Shown here piece after piece: positions 17,159-27,186 of a DNA stretch of 64,000 nucleotides. Numbering within the stretch: position 1 is the stretch's first letter; each line of letters begins with the position of its first letter. Location: assembly GCF_009688945.1 (NCBI RefSeq), contig NZ_AP021874.1, forward strand, positions 62,001 to 126,000. Direction: 5' to 3'. Made by a program: the position numbers and the translations under genes. Source of the stretch: Desulfosarcina alkanivorans. Lineage in GTDB: Bacteria; Desulfobacterota; Desulfobacteria; Desulfobacterales; Desulfosarcinaceae. Under the pieces are notes generated by a model. The model was given only the letters and a program-made list of their open reading frames with translations, made no database searches and was not told the origin of the DNA.

Positions 17159-19753
17159 ATGGACTCACGGTATCATCCCCAGACAATCGAAACCAAGTGG
17201 CAGAAACGGTGGCAGGACGACAGGCTGTTCAATGTCACCGAGGTGCCGGATCAGAAAAAATACTACCTGCTGGAAATGTTTCCCTATCCGTCCGGCAAGA
17301 TCCATATGGGACATGTGAGAAATTATACCATCGGGGACGTCGTGGCGCGTTACAAACGGATGCGCGGATTCAATGTCCTGCACCCCATGGGATGGGATGC
17401 CTTCGGCATGCCGGCGGAAAACGCGGCCATCGCCAACCATACCCATCCCGCCAAATGGACCTATGAAAATATCGACGCCATGCGGGCACAGCTCAAACGG
17501 CTGGGGTTCTCATACGACTGGAACCGGGAGCTGGCCACCTGCCGGCCCGAATATTACCGCTGGGAGCAATGGCTGTTCCTCAAGATGGTGGAAAAGGGGA
17601 TGGCCTATCGCAAGGAGTCCTATGTGAACTGGTGCGAACCCTGTCAGACCGTGCTGGCCAACGAGCAGGTGGAAGCGGGCATGTGCTGGCGCTGCGGCAA
17701 TCCGGTCCGCCAGAAGAAGTTGTGGCAGTGGTTCTTCAAGATTACCGACTTTGCCGAAGACCTGCTGGTGCACTGCGACATGCTTCCCGGCTGGCCGGAC
17801 AAGGTGACCACCATGCAGCGAAACTGGATCGGCAAAAGCTTCGGCGCGGAGATCCGGTTTCCCGTGGAAGGCAGCGATTCGACCATCAGTGTGTTCACCA
17901 CCCGGCAGGACACCGTTTTCGGGGCGACCTTCATGTGCCTGGCGCCCGAACACCCGCTGGTTCCCCAACTGGCGGCAGACACGGACCAGGCGGAGGCGGT
18001 GGCGGCGTTCGTCGAGCGCATCGCCCTCCAGGAACGCTCCAGCAAGGCCATCGAGAATTATGAAAAAGAAGGGGTGTTTACGGGTGCGTATTGCATCAAT
18101 CCCATGAATGGGGTGCGCATGCCCATCTACACGGCCAACTTTGCCCTCATGGAGTATGGCACCGGTGCCGTCATGTCCGTTCCGGCGCATGACCAGCGGG
18201 ATTTTGATTTTGCCAGAAAATACAAGCTGCCCATTGTGGTGGTGGTCAGCCCGCCGGATGAAAAACTGGACGGAAATACAATGGATGCCGCTTATTCCGG
18301 CGAGGGCACCATGGTCAACTCCGGTGATTTCGACGGTATGGGCAACCGGAAGGCCATGGAGGCCATCGCCGTGCTCATGGAGAAAAACGGCATCGGCAAG
18401 AAGACGATCAGTTTCCGCCTGAGGGATTGGGGCATCTCCCGGCAGCGATACTGGGGCGCGCCCATCCCCATGATCCACTGCGACAGCTGCGGGATTGTGC
18501 CCGTGCCCGAAGCCGACCTGCCCATCGTTCTGCCCGAAAACGCCGACCTGCTGGAGGGCGGCCGGTCGCCCTTGCCCGCCCTGGATGAATTTGTCCGCAC
18601 CCGTTGCCCCCGGTGCGGGCGCGATGATGCCCGGCGTGAAACCGACACCATGGACACCTTCGTGGAGTCCTCCTGGTACTTCGAGCGCTACTGCAGCCCC
18701 CGGTGCGAAACCGATATGTTCGACAAGGATGCGGTCGACTACTGGATGCCGGTGGACCAGTACATCGGCGGGGTGGAGCATGCCATCCTGCACCTGCTTT
18801 ATTCGCGCTACTTCACGCGGGTGCTCGCATCGCTGGGGCTGGTCGCCTTCAAGGAACCCTTCACCCGACTGCTGACCCAGGGCATGGTGTGCAAGGAAAC
18901 CACGGCCTGTCCGGAGCACGGTTTTCTCTTTCCCGAGCAGGTGGTCGACACCGACGATGCCCGGCGAACCTGCCTGCAATGCGGCAAGCCGGTGACTGTC
19001 GGGCGGGTGGAAAAGATGTCCAAGTCGAAAAGGAACGTCATCGACCCCAACGTGCTGCTCGACCAGTACGGTGCCGACACCACACGGCTTTTTTGTCTTT
19101 TCGCCGCACCGCCGGAACGGGACCTGGAGTGGAGTGCCCAGGGCGTGGAGGGCAGCTACCGATTCTTACAGCGGGTCTGGCGGCTGGCCGACCGCTGGCT
19201 GCCGCTGCTGTCTGAACCGCTGCCCGCTGACAGGGATCCCCATCCCTCCAGTCCGGCCCTGAAAGAGTTGCACCGCAAAACCCATGAAACCATCAAGCGG
19301 GTCACCCAGGACATCGAGGAGCGCTTTCATTTCAACACGGTCATCAGCGCGGTGATGGAGCTGGTCAACGCCATGCAGGCCATCGACGAATCCGATGCGG
19401 CGGGCGACGGCTGCCGGACCCTCCGGCTGGCCCTGGAGACGACCGTGCTGCTCCTGTCTCCCATCGTTCCCCATTTTTGCGAAGAACTGTGGGAATCCCT
19501 GGGCCACCGCAGGAGCGTTCTGCTGAGTTCCTGGCCGACCTTCGACGATGCGGCTACGGTGAAAGACGAGGTCGTCGTGGTGGTCCAGGTGAACGGAAAA
19601 CTGCGCAGCCGTTTTTCCGCCGCCCGCGATGCCGACGACGGGACGCTCGAGCGAGCGGCACGGGCCGACGAAAAAATCGTCCGTTTTATCCAGGACAAGC
19701 CGGTTAAAAAGGTTGTTGTGGTCAAGAACAAACTGGTTAATATTGTCATTTAA
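17159..19753 (+). CDS. leuS: Leucyl-tRNA synthetase
   Basis: An 864-residue class I synthetase that charges tRNA-Leu. The HIGH-type motif HMGH is at residues 49-52 (in [15 protein letters not shown]). The CP1 editing domain is at about 225-420, with [11 protein letters not shown] and [17 protein letters not shown] is at 619-623, and an anticodon-binding domain and C-terminal domain end at NKLVNIVI. A zinc-binding cluster (CxxC pairs near 500 and 590-612) is present. The frame is open further upstream, but ATG 17159 ([18 protein letters not shown]) matches the family and has AGGAAG just upstream. Confidence 0.97.
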   Translation: MDSRYHPQTIETKWQKRWQDDRLFNVTEVPDQKKYYLLEMFPYPSGKIHMGHVRNYTIGDVVARYKRMRGFNVLHPMGWDAFGMPAENAAIANHTHPAKWTYENIDAMRAQLKRLGFSYDWNRELATCRPEYYRWEQWLFLKMVEKGMAYRKESYVNWCEPCQTVLANEQVEAGMCWRCGNPVRQKKLWQWFFKITDFAEDLLVHCDMLPGWPDKVTTMQRNWIGKSFGAEIRFPVEGSDSTISVFTTRQDTVFGATFMCLAPEHPLVPQLAADTDQAEAVAAFVERIALQERSSKAIENYEKEGVFTGAYCINPMNGVRMPIYTANFALMEYGTGAVMSVPAHDQRDFDFARKYKLPIVVVVSPPDEKLDGNTMDAAYSGEGTMVNSGDFDGMGNRKAMEAIAVLMEKNGIGKKTISFRLRDWGISRQRYWGAPIPMIHCDSCGIVPVPEADLPIVLPENADLLEGGRSPLPALDEFVRTRCPRCGRDDARRETDTMDTFVESSWYFERYCSPRCETDMFDKDAVDYWMPVDQYIGGVEHAILHLLYSRYFTRVLASLGLVAFKEPFTRLLTQGMVCKETTACPEHGFLFPEQVVDTDDARRTCLQCGKPVTVGRVEKMSKSKRNVIDPNVLLDQYGADTTRLFCLFAAPPERDLEWSAQGVEGSYRFLQRVWRLADRWLPLLSEPLPADRDPHPSSPALKELHRKTHETIKRVTQDIEERFHFNTVISAVMELVNAMQAIDESDAAGDGCRTLRLALETTVLLLSPIVPHFCEELWESLGHRRSVLLSSWPTFDDAATVKDEVVVVVQVNGKLRSRFSAARDADDGTLERAARADEKIVRFIQDKPVKKVVVVKNKLVNIVI

Positions 19754-19765
19754 CGAAGGGTTGCG

Positions 19766-19806
19766 CCTTAAGTTAAGGAATGGGACCGATTTGATTTAAA
19801 TCGAAT
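19766..19806. promoter_or_regulatory. Two short palindromes between leuS and lptE
   Basis: CCTTAAGTTAAGG (19766-19778) is a perfect 13-base palindrome. ATTTGATTTAAATCGAAT (19789-19806) is an 18-base palindrome with one mismatched pair. They lie 10 bp apart in the 167-bp leuS-lptE gap. They could be operator half-sites or a weak hairpin. There is no T-run, so no terminator is called. Confidence 0.35.
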
Positions 19807-19920
19807 TGAACCGGCGCGTTAAACGACTGTTGGATCGCTTGGTGGCATAGGTTATCTTAATGGGAATGCGATAGCATGCATCAACTTAAACACTTGACGC
19901 TATCCACTGATGGAATGCGA

Positions 19921-20439
19921 ATGAATAACAAGTGGACATTGGTATCGATTTTGACGGTTCTGCTGTTGCTGACCGCATGCGGCTACCACTTTGCCGGCGG
20001 CGGCAGTTTGCCCGCCGGTGTGAATCGGGTGTTCATCACTGTTATGGAGAACCGATCGTCTGAAACCGGTGTGGAGACCCTTTTCACCAACGACCTGATT
20101 TATGAATTCACCCGGAGTCGCAAGGAGAGCATCGCCCCGGACCGGTCTTCGGCCGACGGAATTCTGACCGGGACCATTGTCCGTCTTTCCGTGCAAAATG
20201 TTTCCCGTACCAGCGTTTCGACAGCGGTGACGCGACGGGTGACCGGTACGCTTGCATTGCGTCTGGAATCCCCGGATGGCCGGGTTCTCTGGTCCTCGGG
20301 GGATATTATCGAGCGTCAGGCGTATGATGTCGTGGACGGAAACAAAACGGCAACGGATCAGAACAAGTCTGATGCCATTGCCGTGCTTTCCAGTCGCCTG
20401 GCTGAATCTGCATTCAACCGGCTGACGGATGACTTCTGA
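19921..20439 (+). CDS. lptE: LPS-assembly lipoprotein LptE
   Basis: A 172-residue outer-membrane lipoprotein that plugs the LptD barrel and delivers lipopolysaccharide to the cell surface. It has a lipoprotein signal peptide (residues 1-18) with lipobox LLTAC and mature start CGYHFAGGGSLPAG, the hallmark of LptE. It continues with VNRVFITVMENRSSETGVE. Possible ATGs lie at 19915 and 19876, and I prefer 19921 with GGA six bases upstream. leuS-lptE adjacency matches E. coli, where holA follows; here holA is 36 kb away. Confidence 0.9.
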   Translation: MNNKWTLVSILTVLLLLTACGYHFAGGGSLPAGVNRVFITVMENRSSETGVETLFTNDLIYEFTRSRKESIAPDRSSADGILTGTIVRLSVQNVSRTSVSTAVTRRVTGTLALRLESPDGRVLWSSGDIIERQAYDVVDGNKTATDQNKSDAIAVLSSRLAESAFNRLTDDF

Positions 20440-20525
20440 TGATCGGGAGCGACTTGGCCGCGGTCGAGGAAAATCATCGCAGGCGTCCACGACCGCTTCC
20501 TCTGGAATGCGGATACCGGGACGTG

Positions 20526-20789
20526 TTATGCCTGCTGGGCGTTGACCTGTCTGGCAAGACGGGAAATTTTGCGGGAAGCGGTCTTTTTGTGAAGCACGCC
20601 TTTTTTGGCCGCGTTATCGATGACGGATTTTGCAGCGTTGAGCCGTTCGCCGGCATTTCCCGCATCTTCCGTCACGGCGAGGCGCACATCCTTGACAACG
20701 TTTTTCACCCGGGTCTGTACCGCTTTGTTCCGCAGGCGCCGACGTTCGTTCTGGCCGGCGCGCTTCAATGCTGATTTATGGTTTGCCAC
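20526..20789 (-). CDS. rpsT: 30S ribosomal protein S20
   Basis: An 87-residue S20, which binds 16S rRNA early in 30S assembly. It opens MANHKSALKRAGQNERRRLRN and has the typical alanine/lysine-rich helical composition, ending ISRLARQVNAQQA. The start codon is GTG with AAAGGAG nine bases upstream. It is transcribed alone, convergent with lptE and divergent from murJ, the latter also being its neighbour in many proteobacteria. Confidence 0.98.
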   Translation of the reverse strand: MANHKSALKRAGQNERRRLRNKAVQTRVKNVVKDVRLAVTEDAGNAGERLNAAKSVIDNAAKKGVLHKKTASRKISRLARQVNAQQA

Positions 20790-20835
20790 CTTTTGTTACT
20801 CCTTTCGGAAATTAATAGGAAAAATACAAAACTTC

Positions 20836-20864
20836 CTGATAGCCAAAAAATTCGGGCAAGTCAA
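20836..20864 (-). promoter_or_regulatory. Putative sigma-70 promoter of rpsT
   Basis: Read on the minus strand, TTGACT (20859-20864) is followed after exactly 17 bases by TATCAG (20836-20841). The site is about 45 bases upstream of the rpsT GTG, in an AT-rich stretch. Position and spacing are good for a strong ribosomal-protein promoter. Confidence 0.6.
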
Positions 20865-20899
20865 GGGTTTTTGTGCCTTCAAGGTAAGGCCGGTGCCAC

Positions 20900-22507
20900 A
20901 TGAAGTCCAACGCCGATCGCCAGACAACCAGTGAAAATCGAAAGGTCACCCGTGCCGCCGGCGTCGTCGGAGCGGCAACGCTGCTCAGCCGGATTTTCGG
21001 CTACGTGCGGGATATGGTACTGGCTTCTTTTTTTGGTGCCGGAATGGCGGCGGATGCCTTTATCGCCGCGTTTCGGATTCCCAATCTGCTGCGCCGGCTG
21101 TTCGGTGAGGGGTCGCTGAGTATCGCCTTCGTGCCCGTGTTTACGGAGGCCATGGCCAGCGGGGATCGCGACGACGGCCTGCGTCTGGCGGTGAGTGCGC
21201 TGAAATTGCTGCTGGTCTGCCTGTCGGTCGTGGCGGTGGTCGGGGTGGTGGTCGCACCGGCAATCATCCAGCTGGTTGCGCCCGGGTTCGCCCACACGCC
21301 TGAAAAGATGGCGCTGACGGTGATCCTGACCCGCATCATGTTCCCCTACGTGATCCTCATCGGTCTGGTGGCGCTGTGCATGGGCATCCTTAACGTGATG
21401 GGGCACTTTGCGGCGCCGGCCGTCGCACCGGTGCTGCTGAACCTTGCCATGATCGGCGCGGTGTTCGCCGTTTCCCGGTTTTCCGATTCGCAGACGGTTC
21501 GCGTCGTGGGACTGGCCGGCGGCGTGCTGGTGGGCGGGGTCATGCAGCTGGCCCTGCAGATACCTTTCCTGGTGAAGCATGGGGTGCGGTTCTGGAAACC
21601 ATCCGGCATATGGCACCCGGGGATGAAGAAGGTCGGTATACTCATGCTGCCCACCATTTTCGGTGCGGCGGTCTACCAGATCAATATCCTGGTGGGAACC
21701 CTGTTGGCCTCCCTGCTTCCCGAGGGCAGTGTTTCCTACCTGTACTATGCCGACCGCCTGGTCCAATTCCCACTGGGTATCTTCGCCCAGGCGGCCGCGA
21801 CGGCCGTTTTGCCCAGCCTTTCGCGACAGGCCGTGAATGGCGACCACGTGGGCATGGGAGACACCTTCGGACATGCCATGAGCCTGGTGCTGTTCATCAC
21901 CATTCCGGCCATGGTGGGGCTGGTCGTCTTGCGTGACCCCATCGTCGCCCTGTTGTTCAAACGGGGCGCCTTTGACGCCCTGACCACGCGATTGACCTCC
22001 GATGCGCTTTTATATTATGCTCTAGGACTATGGGCGTTTTCTGCCGTTCGTATTGTGGTGTCGACATTCTACGCCCTGCAGGACACCCGGACACCGGTCA
22101 AATGCGCCACTATCGCCATCGCCGCCAACATTCTTTTCGGCATGGCGCTCATGGGCCCCATGAAGCATTGCGGGCTGGCCCTGGCAACCTCGCTGGCCTC
22201 CATGGTAAACTTGGTGCTTCTGGTCGTTGTGCTTAGAAAAAAGCTGGGGGTGATCCGGTGGCGGCTCATTTTTTTCACCTGCCTGAAAACGCTGGTTGCA
22301 TCGGGCATCATGGCGCTGGGCGTGATGATGATATGCCACATTCTGATTCCCTTTGAAAACGGGGCGGGGTGGCTGCGGCTGCTGGCGGGAATCAGTGCGG
22401 GGGTCGTCGGTGGCAGCGTCGTTTTTTTTGCGGCGGCACGGATGATGAGAATGCCGGAATGGCAGATCGTGCGGGGGGTATTAAAAAGGAGTTGGAAGCG
22501 ATCATGA
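20900..22507 (+). CDS. murJ: Lipid II flippase MurJ
   Basis: A 535-residue MOP-superfamily flippase with about 14 membrane helices that moves lipid II across the inner membrane for peptidoglycan synthesis. The N-terminal signature is LSRIFGYVRDMVLASFFGAG, then DAFIAAFRIPNLLRRLFGEG, both diagnostic of MurJ. Conserved charged residues in helices (PSLSRQ; YALQDTRTPV) are present. Its TGA overlaps the next ATG by four bases, so it is translationally coupled to the FtsB-like gene. Confidence 0.96.
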   Translation: MKSNADRQTTSENRKVTRAAGVVGAATLLSRIFGYVRDMVLASFFGAGMAADAFIAAFRIPNLLRRLFGEGSLSIAFVPVFTEAMASGDRDDGLRLAVSALKLLLVCLSVVAVVGVVVAPAIIQLVAPGFAHTPEKMALTVILTRIMFPYVILIGLVALCMGILNVMGHFAAPAVAPVLLNLAMIGAVFAVSRFSDSQTVRVVGLAGGVLVGGVMQLALQIPFLVKHGVRFWKPSGIWHPGMKKVGILMLPTIFGAAVYQINILVGTLLASLLPEGSVSYLYYADRLVQFPLGIFAQAAATAVLPSLSRQAVNGDHVGMGDTFGHAMSLVLFITIPAMVGLVVLRDPIVALLFKRGAFDALTTRLTSDALLYYALGLWAFSAVRIVVSTFYALQDTRTPVKCATIAIAANILFGMALMGPMKHCGLALATSLASMVNLVLLVVVLRKKLGVIRWRLIFFTCLKTLVASGIMALGVMMICHILIPFENGAGWLRLLAGISAGVVGGSVVFFAAARMMRMPEWQIVRGVLKRSWKRS

Positions 22508-22791
22508 ACCTTCGCCAGAAAATTTTGTTTGCCGGCGCGGTGGTGGGGATGTTTCATCTGCTGCTGGTGATCGTTTTCGGCGACAAGGGGTTGGTGGAAT
22601 TGTCGCGGCTGCGTGAAAAGGAGCAGTTCATGGCCCGGCAAAACGAAACCGTGGCCGGCGAGAACGTCAGCCTTTACCGAACCATCGGTCGTCTGAAGAA
22701 CGATCCGGTCTACATCGAAAGCGTGGCCCGCAACGAATTGGGGATGGTCGGCAAGGATGACATCGTCATCCTGGGCCCGCGGAAAAAATAA
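22504..22791 (+). CDS. FtsB/DivIC-type septum formation initiator protein
   Basis: A 95-residue bitopic membrane protein with a short N-terminus, one helix (residues about 6-26), then a coiled coil (LREKEQFMARQNETVAGENVS in part) and the family end motif DPVYIESVARNELGMVGKDD. FtsB/DivIC proteins link FtsL and FtsQ in the divisome. The longer open frame is not real: the ATG at 22504 overlaps the murJ stop (ATGA). Coupling with murJ suits a role in septal wall synthesis. FtsB versus another DivIC paralogue cannot be settled here. Confidence 0.85.
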   Translation: MNLRQKILFAGAVVGMFHLLLVIVFGDKGLVELSRLREKEQFMARQNETVAGENVSLYRTIGRLKNDPVYIESVARNELGMVGKDDIVILGPRKK

Positions 22792-22875
22792 TCCGCCCCC
22801 TCTCGGCCGCCCCCCCGGGAGGTTTCATTTTCCCGCGGCCCCAATGCCCCGGGCCTCTGAGATAAAGGACAGCCA

Positions 22876-23169
22876 ATGGACATGGATGGGGACAAGACCT
22901 TCTACACGATGACAATGGCCCGTGTTTATGCCGATCAGGGCCGGTATGAAGAGGCGGCCCGGATCTATCGTTATCTGCTCGACCAGACCCCCGACCGGAC
23001 GGATCTCAGGCAGGCCCTGGATGCGGTTTCATCCATGCTGCCGGAGGCAGACGGGCAATGGCGTGACCTCACCGGTCTGGTCGAACAGTGGGTGCGGCTG
23101 ATTCTCAGGCAAAAGGCGCTTCGGCGTCTTCAACAGATTTGTATTTCAACCACCGGCGCAGACCGTTAA
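22876..23169 (+). CDS. Small TPR-like protein, function unknown
   Basis: A 97-residue protein preceded by AAGGAC six bases before its ATG. Residues 9-45 form one clear tetratricopeptide-type helix pair (TMARVYADQGRYEEAARIYRYLL). The C-terminal half is also helical, with arginine-rich ends. There is no signal peptide or membrane span. It lies between the FtsB-like gene and a lipoprotein, all on the same strand, so it is probably co-transcribed. I recognise no named family and no function can be given. A single TPR suggests a protein-binding adaptor. Confidence 0.7.
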   Translation: MDMDGDKTFYTMTMARVYADQGRYEEAARIYRYLLDQTPDRTDLRQALDAVSSMLPEADGQWRDLTGLVEQWVRLILRQKALRRLQQICISTTGADR

Positions 23170-23208
23170 ACGGTTCTGGCCGGTAAACAGGCTTGTCAAG
23201 GAGCGAAA

Positions 23209-23697
23209 ATGCGTGAATGGTGGAACCTGAAACGGAAATGGGCGTGGATCGTTGTCTTGACCTGCATGCTGCCGGTGATCGTGTCCGGTTGCGCTTCCAC
23301 AAAAGGGGAATCAGCCGATCTGGATGCCGTTTCCGGTGCCGATAAGAACGACCCCCTCTACTATGATTTCGGAGACGTGCTGGTGCCGCGGGAGATGAAG
23401 GTTGATAAAAACGCCTCCTTCGTATTTCGTACGCCGGGACTGTCCGCCGGCGTGTTGTCCATGAAAGGCCGCGTGGACGGCCACTCCCTGATCACCTTTT
23501 TCGAGAACAACATGGCCAATGACAACTGGAGCCTGGTCAGTGCCTTCAAGTCTTTCCGCAACATCATGCTGTTCAAAAAGGAAAGCCGCTGGTGTGTGAT
23601 CAACATTACCGAAAAAAGGCTGAACACCTACCTGGAAATCTGGGTTTCACCCACGGTCCAGGGGGCGGCCCCCAGCCTTTTTAAACAGGCCGGATGA
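23209..23697 (+). CDS. Lipoprotein of unknown function
   Basis: A 162-residue lipoprotein. A basic N-terminus and hydrophobic segment end in the lipobox VSGC (Cys28, if the first ATG is used), giving mature CASTKGESADL. The rest is a compact soluble domain with DYGD-like YYDFGDVLVPREMKV, then VFRTPGLSAGVLSMKGRV and FFENNMANDNWSLVSAFKSF. Residues after position 28 carry no further membrane span. AAGGAG precedes the ATG. It follows the small TPR gene by 39 bp and precedes coaBC by three bases. I do not recognise the domain by name. Confidence 0.75.
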   Translation: MREWWNLKRKWAWIVVLTCMLPVIVSGCASTKGESADLDAVSGADKNDPLYYDFGDVLVPREMKVDKNASFVFRTPGLSAGVLSMKGRVDGHSLITFFENNMANDNWSLVSAFKSFRNIMLFKKESRWCVINITEKRLNTYLEIWVSPTVQGAAPSLFKQAG

Positions 23698-23700
23698 CGA

Positions 23701-24942
23701 ATGGCGCCCATCGCTATGAAAAAAACCATTCTTCACGATAAAAATATTGTTCTGGGAGTATGCGGCGGCATCGCCGCATACAAAAGCGTCGACCTTCTCC
23801 GGCGGCTGGTAAAGCTGGGGGCGCGGGTGCGGGTGATCATGACCCGGAGTGCCGCCCGATTCGTGACACCCATGACTTTCTCGGTCCTGTCCGAAAACCA
23901 GGTGTGTGTCGACCTTTTCGATGAAACGGATGACGCCCCCATTCGCCATATCGCCTGGGCCGAAGCGGCCCAGGCCGTGGTGATTGCGCCGGCCACGGCC
24001 AACATGGTGGCCAAACTGGCCCACGGTATCGCCGACGATGCCCTGAGCACCTTCATGCTGGCCGTCACCTGTCCGGTAATGATCTGTCCTTCCATGAACT
24101 CGAACATGTTCGAACACCCCGCCCACCGGCGAAACCTCAAGCAGCTTGAATCGGACGGAAACCATATCCTCTCGCCCGGTGAAGGGGCGCTGGCCTGCGG
24201 CACGACCGGACCTGGCCGGCTGCCGGAGCCGCCCGAAATCGTGGACCGGCTGATCCGTTTCCTTTCCCCGGACGACCTGGCCGGGAAGAACCTGCTGGTC
24301 ACCGCCGGTCCCACCCGTGAGGCCATCGATCCGGTGCGCTTCATCAGCAACCCGTCGTCGGGGAAGATGGGCTATGCCATTGCCCGGGCCGCCGAACATC
24401 GCGGTGCCCATGTGACGCTGGTCACCGGGCCGGTGTGCCTGGCACCACCGCTGAACGTCGAGGTGGTCCCTGTGGTGACGGTGGATGAGATGGCCGGGGC
24501 CGTCTTTTCGCGCATGGAAAAAGCCCACGTGATCGTCAAAGTCGCAGCCGTTTCAGACTACCGGCCCGTCAACACCGAAACCCACAAAATAAAAAAAGGT
24601 GAGGGTGAAATCCAGCTTGCCCTGGAACGCACCACGGACATACTCAAAACGATCGGCCGCCGAAAAAGAGACGGTCAGGTGGTGGTGGGATTTGCCGCTG
24701 AGACACGGGACATGGACACCTATGCCCGCAGGAAACTCGAGGAAAAGCGTCTGGACCTGATCGCCGCCAACCTCATCGGACCGCCGGATTCCGGGTTTGC
24801 CGCCGACACCAACCGCATGACCCTGTTTTTTGAAGATGGCCGCAAAACGGTCCTGGATGTCATGGACAAGGATGCCGTGGCTCACCTGATCCTGGATCAG
24901 GTGGTTGACCTGATGGGACGCAAAGGCGTCAGCGTCCGATGA
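23701..24942 (+). CDS. coaBC: Phosphopantothenoylcysteine decarboxylase / synthase
   Basis: A bifunctional coenzyme A enzyme of 413 residues. The N-terminal CoaC flavoprotein (to about 185) has VLGVCGGIAAYKSVDLLRR, the substrate loop PSMNSNMFEHP and the catalytic Cys in LACGTTGPGR. The C-terminal CoaB has TAGPTREAIDPVRFISNPSS and the KIKK lysine motif. CoaB joins 4'-phosphopantothenate to cysteine and CoaC decarboxylates the product. The start may instead be ATG 23716. The stop overlaps the next gene by four bases. Confidence 0.96.
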   Translation: MAPIAMKKTILHDKNIVLGVCGGIAAYKSVDLLRRLVKLGARVRVIMTRSAARFVTPMTFSVLSENQVCVDLFDETDDAPIRHIAWAEAAQAVVIAPATANMVAKLAHGIADDALSTFMLAVTCPVMICPSMNSNMFEHPAHRRNLKQLESDGNHILSPGEGALACGTTGPGRLPEPPEIVDRLIRFLSPDDLAGKNLLVTAGPTREAIDPVRFISNPSSGKMGYAIARAAEHRGAHVTLVTGPVCLAPPLNVEVVPVVTVDEMAGAVFSRMEKAHVIVKVAAVSDYRPVNTETHKIKKGEGEIQLALERTTDILKTIGRRKRDGQVVVGFAAETRDMDTYARRKLEEKRLDLIAANLIGPPDSGFAADTNRMTLFFEDGRKTVLDVMDKDAVAHLILDQVVDLMGRKGVSVR

Positions 24943-25640
24943 CCGATAAAACGCCACTGGTCGACATGATCCGGCACCTCCGGACCAGCCTGGCTCATCT
25001 CAAGGCAAACGGGTGCACCGGTTTTGATTGTTCACCACAGGGTCTGGAGACCCTGGCGCACCTGGGGGTGCCCTTGTCCGCGGGTCCGGCCGGGCAGGAA
25101 ACGCTGGAAACCATTCGCGCCGATCTGGGGGACTGTACCCGGTGCCCGCTGTGCCGTTCAAGAACCCATATCGTGTTCGGTGAGGGAAACCCCGGCGCCC
25201 GGCTGGTATTCGTGGGCGAAGGACCCGGATTCGAGGAGGATCAGTCCGGTCACCCCTTTGTGGGGGCGGCCGGCCAGCTGTTGACCAAAATCATCGCAGC
25301 CATGAAGCTTTCCAGGGAGGAGGTTTACATCGGCAACATCGTCAAATGCCGTCCTCCCGGCAACCGTAACCCCCAACCCGATGAGATCAGCCGGTGCCTC
25401 CCGTTTCTCAAGCGCCAGCTTGCCGCCATCCGGCCCCGGGTCGTCTGTGCGCTGGGGAAAGTGGCCGCCCAGACCCTGCTGGAGGTCGACACGCCGATTT
25501 CCCGACTCAGGGGACATTTTCATGAGGCCCTGGGTGTCCCGGTTATGCCGACGTTCCATCCGGCTTATCTGCTTCGCAACCCGGAAAAGAAACGGGATGT
25601 GTGGAGCGATGTGCAGCAGATCATGAAAATGCTGGGGTAA
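24939..25640 (+). CDS. udg: Uracil-DNA glycosylase, family 4 (Fe-S)
   Basis: A 233-residue type-4 UDG that removes uracil from DNA. The iron-sulfur cysteines are in CTRCPLC, VKCRPPGNR and the C of EISRCLPFL. Motif 1 is GEGPGFEEDQSGHPFVG, and HPAYLLRNP is the C-terminal active-site motif. The first 55 residues are a family-typical variable extension. The ATGA overlap with coaBC shows translational coupling. Such thermostable-type UDGs are common in anaerobes lacking Ung. Confidence 0.94.
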   Translation: MTDKTPLVDMIRHLRTSLAHLKANGCTGFDCSPQGLETLAHLGVPLSAGPAGQETLETIRADLGDCTRCPLCRSRTHIVFGEGNPGARLVFVGEGPGFEEDQSGHPFVGAAGQLLTKIIAAMKLSREEVYIGNIVKCRPPGNRNPQPDEISRCLPFLKRQLAAIRPRVVCALGKVAAQTLLEVDTPISRLRGHFHEALGVPVMPTFHPAYLLRNPEKKRDVWSDVQQIMKMLG

Positions 25641-25691
25641 TATCCCCTGGCTGCTCCTTTGGGTCGTGAATTTTACCCTTTACCCCAAATT

Positions 25692-25724
25692 GCTTGTTCC
25701 TTCGCCTCCAAGGCGAACACAAGC
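25692..25724. promoter_or_regulatory. Intergenic hairpin before nfeD
   Basis: GCTTGT/ACAAGC and TTCGCC/GGCGAA form two stacked 6-bp stems with a small internal loop and a five-base apex (25692-25724), in the 144-bp gap between the UDG gene and nfeD. No U-tract follows. It may be a weak transcript barrier or a processing site. Confidence 0.4.
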
Positions 25725-25784
25725 CCGGCGTAATCAGGGCAATGGATTTCATCCCCAATCCTTACCTGCTGTAAAAGGGGTGTC

Positions 25785-27083
25785 ATGCTATACCGAGCCA
25801 TCATCGTTATTCTGCTCGTCGCGGTATCGTCCCTGCCGGCCGCCGGTGCGGCCCATGCGGGGCCGCTGCCCGTCTATCTGGTCCGGCTGACCGGCGCCGT
25901 CAGCCCCGGCAATGCCGATTTTCTGGGGTCGGCCATTCGCCGGGCCAACGCGGAAAGCGCCGGCTGCCTCATCGTGATGCTGGACACCCCCGGCGGGCTG
26001 GCCGAATCCATGCGCAAGATGGTCATGGCCATTTATGACAGCCGGATTCCGGTGGTGGTCTACGTGTCGCCGTCCGGTGCCAGGGCGGCATCCGCCGGCG
26101 TGATGATTACCATGGCCGCCGATGTGGCCGCCATGGCGCCGGGAACCCACATCGGTGCCGCGCACCCGGTCAACGCCGGCGGGAAGGACCTGGGGGAAAC
26201 CATGGCCGAGAAGGTCACCAACGATATGGTGGCCTTCGTGAAAAGCATCGCTGAAAAACGGGGACGCAACGTTGAGTGGGCCGAGGAGGCGGTGCGTGAA
26301 AGCGTGTCGGTGACGGAAACCGAAGCCCTCGAGAAAAAGATCGTCGACCTGGTGGCCCGGGATCTGGATGACCTCATCGACCAGGTCCAGGGGCGTGAGA
26401 TCGCGGACAAGGGGCGTGTCGACATTGACCCGGACAATCGGGTCTGGATTGCTGAATCCATGCGAACCCGGATCCTGAAGGCCCTCAGCGATCCCAACAT
26501 CGCCTATATTCTGATGATGATCGGCCTGGCCGGCCTCTATTTCGAACTCTCCCACCCGGGTGTCATCCTGCCGGGGGTCATCGGCAGTATCGCTCTCGTC
26601 CTTGCCTTTTATTCATTTCAGACCTTGCCGGTAAACATCGCCGGCGTGCTGTTGATCGTGCTGGCAATCATTTTTTTCATTCTGGAAATGAAAATCGCCA
26701 GCTTCGGCCTGCTCAGTGTGGCCGGAATCATCAGCCTGCTGCTGGGATCGGTGATGCTGTTCGATCGGGTGGACGGCCGGATCGGGATCTCGTGGACCGT
26801 GATCGTTCCCACCATCTGCCTGGTGGGGGGCTTTTTCGCGGTGGTGGCCGGGCTGGTTTTCCGGTCCCGAACCCGGCGGCCCATGACGGGCGGTTCGGGG
26901 TTGATCGGAGAAGCCGGTGTGGTCAAGACACCGCTGACGCCTACCGGCCGGATACTGGTTCACGGTGAATTGTGGCTGGCCCGGTGTGCACGGCCGGTTG
27001 GGGTTGGCCAGCGGGTCCGGGTGACGGCCGTGGACGGCCTGACCCTGGACGTGGAGCCGGAGGCCCCGGTGGCCGAACCGTGA
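25785..27083 (+). CDS. nfeD: NfeD-family membrane serine protease
   Basis: A 432-residue NfeD1b-type protein. A signal peptide (1-25) precedes a ClpP-class protease domain. The likely nucleophile is Ser103 in [10 protein letters not shown] and the likely general base is Lys143 in EKVTND, about the 40-residue spacing known for the archaeal homologue. Four to five membrane helices follow (about 235-355), and a C-terminal OB-fold ([17 protein letters not shown]) ends it. NfeD proteases cleave slipin/stomatin C-termini, and the slipin gene follows directly. They are thought to control membrane microdomains and quality. Confidence 0.93.
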   Translation: MLYRAIIVILLVAVSSLPAAGAAHAGPLPVYLVRLTGAVSPGNADFLGSAIRRANAESAGCLIVMLDTPGGLAESMRKMVMAIYDSRIPVVVYVSPSGARAASAGVMITMAADVAAMAPGTHIGAAHPVNAGGKDLGETMAEKVTNDMVAFVKSIAEKRGRNVEWAEEAVRESVSVTETEALEKKIVDLVARDLDDLIDQVQGREIADKGRVDIDPDNRVWIAESMRTRILKALSDPNIAYILMMIGLAGLYFELSHPGVILPGVIGSIALVLAFYSFQTLPVNIAGVLLIVLAIIFFILEMKIASFGLLSVAGIISLLLGSVMLFDRVDGRIGISWTVIVPTICLVGGFFAVVAGLVFRSRTRRPMTGGSGLIGEAGVVKTPLTPTGRILVHGELWLARCARPVGVGQRVRVTAVDGLTLDVEPEAPVAEP

Positions 27084-27186
27084 TGACGCGGCGGTTCCTG
27101 ATGAACATTGGACGATACGGGGTTGCATACCAGACCTCGTTGCCTTTATTCGCCCATTCGGGCCAAGAGACCTCAAGGAGGACGCC

